This document shows, one piece after another, positions 5,957 to 12,594 of a stretch of DNA of 12,915 nt (position 1 is its first letter; each line of letters begins with the position of its first letter). The stretch comes from Nanobdellati archaeon. GTDB taxonomy: Archaea; EX4484-52; JAADEF01. The notes under the pieces are model-generated. The model had not been told where the DNA came from. It saw only the letters and a list, made by a program, of their open reading frames with translations, and did not search any database. Both the position numbers and the translations under genes were made by a program. The DNA lies in NCBI GenBank assembly GCA_015520895.1, contig WAPH01000008.1, positions 1 to 12,915 of the forward strand. Reading direction: 5' to 3'.

Positions 5957-8386
5957 TTACTTCTCAATAGCCTGCTTCAAAGCAGCAATTTCCTCCTTCT
6001 TCTTATCTCCTTCTACATAAACTGGTTTCTTCCACTCTAATAACACCAAAACTAATCCAATAATTAATACAGCTAAAGGTATTAACCAAGGCCAGTATTT
6101 AGATAACCAATTTTCAGACTTGGGTGTGACATAAACAGGCGTCACATCTTTAATTATCTCTATTCTCTCAACCCTGAACTTGTACTCACCTTTCTCTTTA
6201 TCCACTTTCAAGAACTCTACATCGATATTATATGTTTTGTTATCCCACTTTATCGTATATGTTTTTTTACCTATTTCTGGATTTTGGTCCTCGTACAGTT
6301 CATCACCTACTTGAACTATAAAAGATCCTACTAAAAAGGTTATGTCTTCTTCCTCAATCTTACCTTCCATGTAATACTTAATATGTAAATTTTCTTGCTT
6401 AGTTTTGTTTATAGTATATATTTTTTCCCTATCAAAGTTCTCTATGACAACTCTTAACTTTTGTGGTTCTCTTCCTGAGACTTGTGCTTTCTCCACCATT
6501 AAATTGAAGGTTAACTCAAATTTTCTTTCTACTCCGTATTTATCTATAACTTTGCCTTTAAACTTGTAAACTTTATTAGGCAAATCCGTATTAGGCGCAA
6601 CATATATGAAAAACTTACCTTCTTTACCGCTCTTGATCTCTAACTCTGCTGGTTCCACATATACAAAGTCCGGTTTACCCTCTAATTCCACTCTAAAAGT
6701 ATTATCTGCTAATCCGTCATTCTTAATAGTTACATAATATATGTAACCCTTTAATTCGTACGCATTAATTTCTTGAGGCTCTATACTAACCGTATAATTA
6801 GAGCATTCTTTTTGAGGTAAAACTTCTATTTCTAAAGTAGTAGTTTTAGTATAAGGCATATGCATACCTTCTAAAGTAATTTCATCTTCTATTATACCTT
6901 CTCCCACATCCTTACTTACATTTACTATATAGCTTACTTTTTTACTTTCACCTTCTTTTAAAGTAATAGTTGGCGTTTCAAAAAATCCGTATTCTCCCTT
7001 TAGGTAGTATGTTTCTGGTTTTTCACCAGTATTGGTTATCACAAAATCTACCTTTCCTGAAGGTGTTAATGAACATACTTTTACAAGTTTATAGTTGCTC
7101 TTAATCTCTCCATTATAGCAGTTTCTAACAGTTAAGTTAGCTTTAGCAACATCTTTAATTTCATCTCCTTTAAATGTCACTTCAAAAGTATAATTACCAT
7201 ACTCTAAATCCATTGTAGAAATATACACCTCTTTATAGATAGTTTCTTTAGGAGGTATTATTATAGTTCCTATCTCTACGTCTCCTAAAGTAGTAGATAA
7301 TTTACCTTTTACTTCTTTATCACCTTTATTCTTCAATGCAATAATAAATCTTGCTGCACTGCCTTTACAGGTTTCCATTCTCTCAGGAACCAAAACAACT
7401 GTACCATCTCCACAAGTTAAGCTATTTATTTGAACATTTTTCACATCTACTTTTGATTTACTTTTTGCCATTACATCTATAGCTATGTTTCCTTCTTTAT
7501 TAGCAATAACCTCCAAAGTTATTGTTGCATTTTCATTTGGCTCTAATTCCAAAGTTTCTTGACTTAACTTACCATAAGATGTTTTTAATTTCACAGTGTT
7601 TTTCTCATAAGGATTATTTTTTACATATATCTTAAAAGTAGTTTTATCACCCTTACACAAATCAGTACTTTGTGGTACAACAGTCATATCGTAATCATAA
7701 CATATTCTACCGCTTACATAAATTTTTGCTTCACCATGTGCAAAAGAATAAAGAGAATCTGCTTTTAAAGTTATTACATCATATTCTTGAGTAACTTTAT
7801 AATACAAATAATCTCTTTCTATTTCTTGAGGATCTAATTCTGTTTCTTCGAATTCCAAATTGCCGTTATTCGCATCTACGCTAACTTTAACCAATTCTGT
7901 GGCTTTACCATTATTCTTTAAATCAAAAGGTATCTTCAATACATCACCAATACATGCATGAACTCTTTCATAATCTTGAGGAATTTCTATCCCTACATCA
8001 TGACAGTCCAAAATATTCACTTTTATTTCCTCTTCATCTTCTCCAACTTCCTTAGAATAGGCGCTTATCTTTAACCTATAAGTACCAGGTTTAGCAGAAA
8101 TATCAGGAGTCAAAAAAAACTTAATATCTTTCTTCTCTCCGGGTGTGAGCACAAAGCTATCTGGTGCTGCAGTAATCCAATCACTCGCAGAATATACTTT
8201 TACTTCTATAGGCTCAGAATAGGTATTTTCCACATAACCATCAAATGCTTGAGTAGAATAAGGACACATTTCAAAAGTATAAGCATTTACACCTAAATTA
8301 ATATTAGCTGCATAACCTATCGGTAATATTAAAGCTAATACCATAAATAGTTTCATGATCGTAACTCTCCTTATTAAAGATTCCAT
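5957..8386 (-). CDS. Secreted, membrane-anchored protein of tandem Ig-like (NEW3/CARDB-like) domains
   Basis: An 809-aa surface protein. Residues 11-27 form a Sec signal peptide ending IGYAA, with RR before it. Five Ig-like beta-sandwich domains follow, each bounded by two cysteines: C41-C128, C145-C229, C244-C325, C340-C423 and C438-C528. A sixth domain (about 530-632) and a last beta-rich domain (about 643-745) have no cysteine. A single helix at about 765-784 with a charged cytoplasmic tail anchors the C-terminus. Seven or more N-X-S/T sequons (for example N286, N398, N417, N489, N530, N660, N716) could carry glycans. It may act in the cell envelope, in adhesion, or as an accessory to the exporter encoded just downstream. 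Start choice: ATG 8386 has GGAGGTG 8 nt upstream; GTG 8413 lies before that site; ATG 8356, preceded by AAGGAGAG, would give a minimal signal peptide and is a real alternative. Confidence 0.85.
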   Translation of the reverse strand: MESLIRRVTIMKLFMVLALILPIGYAANINLGVNAYTFEMCPYSTQAFDGYVENTYSEPIEVKVYSASDWITAAPDSFVLTPGEKKDIKFFLTPDISAKPGTYRLKISAYSKEVGEDEEEIKVNILDCHDVGIEIPQDYERVHACIGDVLKIPFDLKNNGKATELVKVSVDANNGNLEFEETELDPQEIERDYLYYKVTQEYDVITLKADSLYSFAHGEAKIYVSGRICYDYDMTVVPQSTDLCKGDKTTFKIYVKNNPYEKNTVKLKTSYGKLSQETLELEPNENATITLEVIANKEGNIAIDVMAKSKSKVDVKNVQINSLTCGDGTVVLVPERMETCKGSAARFIIALKNKGDKEVKGKLSTTLGDVEIGTIIIPPKETIYKEVYISTMDLEYGNYTFEVTFKGDEIKDVAKANLTVRNCYNGEIKSNYKLVKVCSLTPSGKVDFVITNTGEKPETYYLKGEYGFFETPTITLKEGESKKVSYIVNVSKDVGEGIIEDEITLEGMHMPYTKTTTLEIEVLPQKECSNYTVSIEPQEINAYELKGYIYYVTIKNDGLADNTFRVELEGKPDFVYVEPAELEIKSGKEGKFFIYVAPNTDLPNKVYKFKGKVIDKYGVERKFELTFNLMVEKAQVSGREPQKLRVVIENFDREKIYTINKTKQENLHIKYYMEGKIEEEDITFLVGSFIVQVGDELYEDQNPEIGKKTYTIKWDNKTYNIDVEFLKVDKEKGEYKFRVERIEIIKDVTPVYVTPKSENWLSKYWPWLIPLAVLIIGLVLVLLEWKKPVYVEGDKKKEEIAALKQAIEK

Positions 8387-8394
8387 ACTAAATG

Positions 8395-8401
8395 CACCTC
8401 C
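8395..8401 (-). promoter_or_regulatory. Shine-Dalgarno site GGAGGTG for the Ig-repeat surface protein
   Basis: Seven-nt match to the complement of the archaeal 16S tail, 8 nt before ATG 8386. It excludes the longer GTG start at 8413 and favours 8386. Confidence 0.7.
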
Positions 8402-8440
8402 TATTATCACCACTACAAAGTATCATATTATTTTAGAAAG

Positions 8441-8454
8441 GTTTTTAAATTTAT
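8441..8454 (-). promoter_or_regulatory. Probable TATA box of the Ig-repeat surface protein gene
   Basis: On the minus strand this is AAATTTAAAAAC, centred about 60 bp before ATG 8386. Transcription would begin near 8420 and give a short leader of about 35 nt that includes the GGAGGTG site. Confidence 0.45.
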
Positions 8455-8482
8455 CGGACCGCAACTATTAAAAACTAAAAAA

Positions 8483-8494
8483 ATATTTTAAAAT
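8483..8494 (+). promoter_or_regulatory. Probable TATA box of the initiator tRNA gene
   Basis: ATATTTTAAAAT, preceded by an A-rich stretch that could serve as BRE, is centred about 32 bp before the mature tRNA 5' end. A short 5' leader for RNase P to remove is expected. Confidence 0.5.
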
Positions 8495-8520
8495 TCCTTT
8501 ATCCTTTAATTAGGTAGAAT

Positions 8521-8595
8521 AGCGGGGTAGAGCAGCCTGGAGTGCTCGTCGGGCTCATAACCCGAAGGCCGGAGGTTCAAATCCTCCCCCCGCTA
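8521..8595 (+). tRNA. Initiator tRNA-Met (CAU)
   Basis: A 75-nt intron-free cloverleaf. The acceptor stem is AGCGGGG (8521-8527) with CCCCGCT (8588-8594), including the A1-U72 pair, and A73 follows; CCA is not encoded. The D stem is GAGC/GCTC, the anticodon stem TCGGG/CCCGA, and the T stem GGAGG/CCTCC with loop TTCAAAT. The anticodon CAT is at 8556-8558. Three consecutive G-C pairs next to the anticodon loop identify the initiator rather than the elongator. G15 (8535) and C48 are present, so the molecule can carry archaeosine at 15, the likely product of the 9679-11010 gene. It is GC-rich against an AT-rich background. Confidence 0.97.
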
Positions 8596-8610
8596 TATTC
8601 TAATAAAAAA

Positions 8611-8621
8611 TATTTATATTT
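8611..8621 (+). promoter_or_regulatory. TATA box of the GH114-like lipoprotein gene
   Basis: TATTTATATTT, directly preceded by a run of A (possible BRE), is centred about 27 bp before ATG 8643. No ribosome binding site precedes the ATG, so a leaderless mRNA is likely, with its own promoter just after the tRNA gene. Confidence 0.6.
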
Positions 8622-8642
8622 AATACCACCATAATTTTCTCT

Positions 8643-9707
8643 ATGCATATCCGTAAAATGTCAATTATCTTTATAACCGTAATTGTAATATTAATGAGTG
8701 GCTGCATACAATCTCAAAAAGATATAATCTTAAAAGAAAATTTATCTCAAAATAATACCTTCGCAACACCAAGAAGTAATAATAAACTGCAAAATATCAC
8801 TTTTACTCAAAATATTACTACATTGTCTCAGATAAAAGACATGAAAATCGAAAGTTGGGCATATCAACTACAAAATGCCGATCCTGATAAAATTACTGAA
8901 TCAGGATTTGATCTGATAGTAATTGACTATTCACGTGATGGAAGTGAGAAAAGCAAATATTCTCGTGAAGATTTAGAAAAAATAAAAGAAAAAGGAATAA
9001 TAATTATAGCGTATCTAAGCATAGGAGAAGCAGAAGATTATCGATTTTATTGGAAAAAAGATTGGTATAGTAACCCACCTAACTGGTTAGGTAAGGAAAA
9101 TAAAGAATGGGAAGGGAACTATGCAGTTAAATACTGGAATAATGAGTGGAGATCAATCATCTTCTCTTATTTAGATAAAATCATAGAGCAAGGTTTCGCA
9201 GGTATTTATCTTGACAAAGTTGATGAATTTGAATACTGGAGTGATGAAGATAATGGTGAAAATCTAATTCTTTCTGAAGAAGATGCTGCAAAGAGAATGA
9301 TACGTTTTATTGAAGAAATCGCAAAATATACTAAAAATAAAACAAATAGAGGTTTTTATATTATTATTCAAAATGGAGAAAGAATACTAGAATATGATAA
9401 CGACACTTTATTAAAAATAATCTCTGGGTGGGCCGTAGAAGATTTATTCTATAAAGAGTTAGAACCCTTACCTGAACAACAAATAAGAGAACGCACGTTT
9501 TACTTAGATAAAGTAAAAGAAAAAGGGAAAATCATATTATCTGTAGATTACGTGGATAATGGAGAAGGATACGAAGGAGAAAATAAAAGAAGGATTGACG
9601 ATTATATTACTAAAGCTAAATATAAAGGATATATACCTTATGCTGCTATATCTGATAGAGATTTAGATGAATTGAATATTATTGAAGGAGTGCAACCTCC
9701 TCTTTAA
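8643..9707 (+). CDS. GH114 / TM1410-like (COG2342) lipoprotein, putative glycoside hydrolase
   Basis: A 354-aa protein with a lipoprotein signal: a hydrophobic helix at 7-18 and a lipobox LMSGC ending at C21. A polar Asn/Ser/Thr-rich linker (22-66) leads to a TIM-barrel-like domain (67-350) with hallmarks of the TM1410/COG2342 family: SWAYQLQ (71-77), IDYSRDG (94-100), YLSIGEAEDYRFYW (124-137), GNYAVKYW (158-165), GFAGIYLDKVD (184-194) and VDYVD (301-305). GH114 members are endo-alpha-1,4-polygalactosaminidases; acidic residues in GEAED and YLDKVD are the likely catalytic set. It probably acts on an exopolysaccharide outside the membrane. Relatives such as MJ1477 were once wrongly proposed as cysteinyl-tRNA synthetases; nothing here supports that. 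Its 3' end overlaps the convergent radical SAM gene by 29 nt. The family is secure; the substrate is not. Confidence 0.9.
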   Translation: MHIRKMSIIFITVIVILMSGCIQSQKDIILKENLSQNNTFATPRSNNKLQNITFTQNITTLSQIKDMKIESWAYQLQNADPDKITESGFDLIVIDYSRDGSEKSKYSREDLEKIKEKGIIIIAYLSIGEAEDYRFYWKKDWYSNPPNWLGKENKEWEGNYAVKYWNNEWRSIIFSYLDKIIEQGFAGIYLDKVDEFEYWSDEDNGENLILSEEDAAKRMIRFIEEIAKYTKNKTNRGFYIIIQNGERILEYDNDTLLKIISGWAVEDLFYKELEPLPEQQIRERTFYLDKVKEKGKIILSVDYVDNGEGYEGENKRRIDDYITKAKYKGYIPYAAISDRDLDELNIIEGVQPPL

Positions 9708-11010
9708 TTTTTTCAACCATCTTCTCCAACAACACATCATCAACATATGCTTGTTTCTCATCTCTAATCTCGTGCCACCTACTCTCATCCAATACATTAA
9801 CCCATTTTATGCGAAGTTTATTAGCAGCAAGTTCAAAAGCTTTTAAGCTTTCACTCCCAGGTTTAAGATAAACAAAAATTTTATCGTAAATATGATTTTT
9901 TAGATAATTCTCAATGCGTTTGGCATTAATTTCCACATATGCTTTCTTCACCTCTTCTGTTTCTTCATACTCCGGCCAATCATAAGCATTAAAAGGATAC
10001 TTATTCTCAAATTCTCGAGGAACAACACCAGGATTAGAAATTATTAGTTGATGTATTTTAGCATAATCCTTACCTAAACGTTGTAAGTATCTTATGATTT
10101 TACGATGTGTTTGAGATGTAGAATAAGGTTTCTTATAACTGCAATGCATAAATAAAGCATACCTTTTTATTTTAGGAGGTTCATAGAAGCGTGCTATAAA
10201 ATCCTGCCAAACTTCATAATAAGGATGTTTTAGGTTCGTAAGAGTAGCTCCTCTCAATTCTTCTTTTGCTTTTTCTCTATATTCCTTGCTGAAATGAGGG
10301 TATATAACATAATCTCTTTCATAAATCTCAACCTTTTTATGATTTATATATTTTTTAACTATTTCTCTAAATTCTGAAATACTGAGAGGTTTCCATTCTT
10401 TATTTAGCCATAAATCAAAAAGTTTAGCATAAGAAGAATAAGCAAAGGTGTTAAGTACAGCTACACTATCAGAATATTTTAGAGCTATCTGCATAGTATT
10501 TTCAAAATCTTTTTTAATGTCTTTAACGTAAGGTAGATTAACCATCACATATGTACGTACTTTAAATCCATATCTTTTTATTCTTTGTGCAGCTTCAATC
10601 CACCTCTCCACAGTTATGCCTTTTTCTATTTTTTTAAGCACTTCGTTATCAGCGCTTTCTAAACCTAAAGCAATATGCACTTCTAAACCTTGGGAATCTT
10701 CTTGTAACTCTTTTAGTTTTTGATCAGTTGCAAATCCAGTCCACACTTCTATTATTACTTTTTTAATACCTCTCTTTCTTAACTCTTCGAAAATAAATTG
10801 CCTTACTTCGCGAGGAATCTGATTATCATCAATAAAGGTTCCTGAATTAAAGATTTTTATGCTCTCTCCTTTATAATCGCCTAATAACTTTAAGAACTTC
10901 TGTTTCAATTCTTTATTACTTAATATAACCACATTTTTCTTTTTACTCATACTGCAAAAAATGCATTTCCCCCAAGCACACTTATTATTCTCCAAAATGA
11001 TGGTTTTCAT
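9679..11010 (-). CDS. Radical SAM (RaSEA-like) fused to ArcS-type DUF5591: probable archaeosine synthase
   Basis: A 443-aa, two-part protein. Residues 1-265 are a radical SAM domain resembling RaSEA (COG1244): cluster cysteines C11, C16, C19 (CX4CX2C), the IEVWTG segment (87-92), and IALGLESADNEVLKKIEKG (113-131), which fits the family's AIGLE...INKG block. Residues 283-405 resemble the ArcS core (DUF5591): C290, KPYSTSQTHR (294-303), NPGVVPREFE (326-335) and YPFNAYDWPEY (338-348). In archaeosine synthesis ArcS adds lysine to preQ0 at tRNA position 15 and RaSEA cleaves the adduct to give G+; they are normally separate subunits. The TGT-like N-terminal domain and PUA domain of full-length ArcS are missing. 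The start is ATG 11010, overlapping the Rnp4 stop (ATGA), with GGAGGT 10 nt upstream. It is the last gene of an RNA-processing operon. The domain assignments are from recognised motifs, not a search. Confidence 0.82.
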   Translation of the reverse strand: MKTIILENNKCAWGKCIFCSMSKKKNVVILSNKELKQKFLKLLGDYKGESIKIFNSGTFIDDNQIPREVRQFIFEELRKRGIKKVIIEVWTGFATDQKLKELQEDSQGLEVHIALGLESADNEVLKKIEKGITVERWIEAAQRIKRYGFKVRTYVMVNLPYVKDIKKDFENTMQIALKYSDSVAVLNTFAYSSYAKLFDLWLNKEWKPLSISEFREIVKKYINHKKVEIYERDYVIYPHFSKEYREKAKEELRGATLTNLKHPYYEVWQDFIARFYEPPKIKRYALFMHCSYKKPYSTSQTHRKIIRYLQRLGKDYAKIHQLIISNPGVVPREFENKYPFNAYDWPEYEETEEVKKAYVEINAKRIENYLKNHIYDKIFVYLKPGSESLKAFELAANKLRIKWVNVLDESRWHEIRDEKQAYVDDVLLEKMVEKIKEEVALLQ

Positions 11011-11324
11011 TTATATCTATACCTCCTAACATAACCACATCTTAGACATCTCACTTCAAGGGATTTTGTTAAAGGATTCACTCTATATATTGCGGTTTTC
11101 CCGCTTACAAAATAAGTATTGCATTTCCTACAAAATTTAAGTTTTTGTTCCCGTGTAAAACGTATGTTAAACTTTTTAGCTACACGTCTTGCATGTTCTA
11201 CATATCTACGTGCAAGATATTCATCCTTCAAGGCAACATTTTCTGCCAAATCCAATAATTCGTTTATGTGTAGTTTAGCAATTTCTAACTGCCATTTAGG
11301 TTTTCTCCTACGAGAAGCCATCAT
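11007..11324 (-). CDS. rnp4: RNase P protein component 4 (Rpp21/Rpr2 family)
   Basis: A 105-aa protein component of archaeal RNase P, which removes the 5' leader from pre-tRNAs. Two N-terminal helices (about 11-53, with RYVEHARRVAKKFNIR) are followed by a zinc ribbon: C65-X2-C68 and C93-X2-C96, with a very basic C-terminus. The length and order match archaeal Rnp4/Rpp21. In the complex it pairs with Rpp29 on the specificity side of the RNA; that partner is not in the window. The start is at a double ATG (11324 or 11321) that overlaps or touches the stop of aIF1A (TAATGATG), and the stop overlaps the ATG of the radical SAM gene by 4 nt, so translation is coupled across the operon. The neighbouring tRNA-modification gene fits a tRNA-maturation operon. 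Confidence 0.93.
   Translation of the reverse strand: MMASRRRKPKWQLEIAKLHINELLDLAENVALKDEYLARRYVEHARRVAKKFNIRFTREQKLKFCRKCNTYFVSGKTAIYRVNPLTKSLEVRCLRCGYVRRYRYK
11021..11026 (-). promoter_or_regulatory. Shine-Dalgarno site GGAGGT for the radical SAM/DUF5591 gene
   Basis: GGAGGT on the minus strand, 10 nt before ATG 11010 and inside the end of rnp4. It supports this start, which keeps the whole cluster-binding motif beginning at C11. Confidence 0.65.
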
Positions 11325-11665
11325 TAAATTGTTAGATCCTTAAGATAGCCTTCTTTCTCTAACCATGCAACTTCCGCCTTTCTATATTTGTATATGATAT
11401 CTCCCCTTTCATCTCCCTGAATCTGCCATTTTTTAACAATAACAACATCTCCTTCCCTTAGCCATAACCTTTTTCTATATTTTCCAGGTACTCTGCAAAC
11501 TCTTATTTTTTTATCAGCACATATAACATTTAACCTACCAAAACCCAATCTTGATTCTATAATTCCTAATACTTCCCCTTCTTTCTCGTTAGGCAAACGA
11601 GCCCTTACAATCTCTTCCTCTCCTTCTAGCACCTCATCTAATTTATCCTTACTAGTCATAAGCAT
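11324..11665 (-). CDS. Translation initiation factor aIF1A
   Basis: Archaeal homologue of eIF1A/IF1, about 113 aa, which binds the A site of the small subunit and helps place initiator tRNA. The OB-fold core is clear: ARLPNEKEGEVLGII near the start of the fold, GRLNVICADKKIRVCRVPGKYRKRLWLREGD in the centre, and DIIYKYRKAEVAWLEKEGYL at the C-terminal helix, all matching the family. The length is normal. Possible starts are GTG 11668, ATG 11665 and ATG 11659. ATG 11665 overlaps the upstream TGA by one base (TGATG) and has GGGAG 8 nt before it, so it is preferred; ATG 11659 has AGGTGAT but only 4 nt away. It is the second gene of the operon after NMD3. The initiator tRNA it works with is encoded 2.7 kb away in the same window. 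Confidence 0.95.
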   Translation of the reverse strand: MLMTSKDKLDEVLEGEEEIVRARLPNEKEGEVLGIIESRLGFGRLNVICADKKIRVCRVPGKYRKRLWLREGDVVIVKKWQIQGDERGDIIYKYRKAEVAWLEKEGYLKDLTI

Positions 11666-12306
11666 CACCTTTTCTCCCTTATCAATAAAGTTATACGATA
11701 TATTCTTCTGCTATCTTTAACACTATAAAGCTCTTTGCTAACTTTTGTCTCATGGTTCTTATATTTTTTCTTTATTTTGTTTATGAGTTTCTTATTTCCA
11801 ATATATATATCAACACCTTCCTTTAAATAATTAACCCTACTAATAAATGATAAAACATGTTTATCTTTATCAATTATCTCAGATATTTCTCTTTCCATTT
11901 TTTCTACAAATTTATCACTACCTCTTATTTGTATTTTACCTTCATAATAGCCACCATGCACGCGAGAGCAAACATCACAAGTACCTTTATTAAAATCTAA
12001 TCTCTTTAATTTACCTTCTTTTTTTAGAATTGCTTGTTTGTTATTTATGTCAATTATTTCATATCCTTCATAATGCTTTTTTATAATAGAAATGAGATAA
12101 TCACTATAATCTAAATAATATCTCAATGGCGGATCAAGCCACGATTTTCCTTTTTTATACCTAAGACACTCACATATTGTTATTGTATCTTTACCTTCAT
12201 TAATAACTCTGATATCTTCTTTTTTTACTTCACACTCTTCACATATAACATCTTTTTTATTTTTTATCTCTTTACCACATATAATACATATTCTTTTTCT
12301 TTTCAT
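11665..12306 (-). CDS. nmd3: NMD3-related protein (ribosomal large-subunit biogenesis)
   Basis: A 213-aa archaeal NMD3 homologue, first gene of the operon. In eukaryotes NMD3 is the 60S export adaptor and binds the late large subunit; in archaea it is thought to act in subunit maturation or initiation control. The N-terminal zinc ribbon is C7-X2-C10 and C22-X2-C25. A second cysteine set is C45-X-C47 with C110-X2-C113; the usual CX2C is shortened to CXC at 45-47. The diagnostic segment is CSRVHGGYYEGKIQIRG (113-129), and the end SKELYSVKDSRRIYRITLLIRE (190-211) fits the family's SKEL...G...YR-type block. The protein is at the short end for archaeal NMD3. The start is ATG 12306; a TATA box about 25 bp upstream implies a leaderless message. 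The TGA overlaps the start region of aIF1A. Confidence 0.88.
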   Translation of the reverse strand: MKRKRICIICGKEIKNKKDVICEECEVKKEDIRVINEGKDTITICECLRYKKGKSWLDPPLRYYLDYSDYLISIIKKHYEGYEIIDINNKQAILKKEGKLKRLDFNKGTCDVCSRVHGGYYEGKIQIRGSDKFVEKMEREISEIIDKDKHVLSFISRVNYLKEGVDIYIGNKKLINKIKKKYKNHETKVSKELYSVKDSRRIYRITLLIREKR

Positions 12307-12416
12307 AATTTATTAAATTATAATGATATTATAAAAAGTTTAATTGGTTTTATTTTAATATGTAATCCTTTTTTTGATAACATTTAGAAACATCTTTGTA
12401 GATTCTCTTTTTAATT
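12307..12416. other. Intergenic stretch holding the NMD3-operon promoter
   Basis: An AT-rich gap of 110 bp between the end of the 57-aa ORF and NMD3, both on the minus strand. Apart from the TATA element nearest NMD3, I see no ORF, hairpin or repeat that I can support. Confidence 0.6.
12325..12337 (-). promoter_or_regulatory. TATA box of the NMD3-aIF1A-rnp4-radical SAM operon
   Basis: On the minus strand TTTTTATAATATC is centred about 25 bp before ATG 12306, with no ribosome binding site between. The distance fits transcription starting at the ATG. Confidence 0.5.
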
Positions 12417-12590
12417 TTAATTTGGGTTAGATTTCAAAAGTAATTTTTCTTTTTTATGAGCATTTTTCAGATCTTGAGGAATAATCTTTATGGACTTCAC
12501 ATTATCATATTTTTCATAAAAATCATATATAGATAACTTAGTAATTCCGGATATAAGAACATTACTTGCTGAAACATAAATATAAGGCAT
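12417..12590 (-). CDS. Small ORF, 57 aa, or the frameshifted C-terminus of the preceding gene
   Basis: A 57-aa frame beginning MPYIYVSASNVLISGITKLS and ending in a Lys-rich tail (KKEKLLLKSNPN). The first third is hydrophobic with beta character; the tail is polar. It starts 4 nt after the stop of the upstream gene, in the +1 frame. No ribosome binding site is evident before its ATG. Removing one T from the T6 run at 12597-12602 would join the two frames as ...PISDIFNNMPYIYVSA..., so this may be the tail of the upstream protein rather than a separate gene. The composition is protein-like rather than random, but a frame of this length can occur by chance. No family is recognised. Confidence 0.5.
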   Translation of the reverse strand: MPYIYVSASNVLISGITKLSIYDFYEKYDNVKSIKIIPQDLKNAHKKEKLLLKSNPN

Positions 12591-12594
12591 ATTG

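Noticed and set aside
8387..8413. Nine-residue N-terminal extension of the surface protein from GTG 8413
   Set aside because: The GGAGGTG ribosome binding site lies inside this extension, so translation should begin downstream at 8386 or 8356.
11119..11343. 74-aa frame on the plus strand
   Set aside because: Antisense to rnp4, whose family match is clear.
12307..12416. Possible small RNA or terminator in the gap before NMD3
   Set aside because: The stretch is only AT-rich; no convincing stem-loop or GC-rich core is visible.
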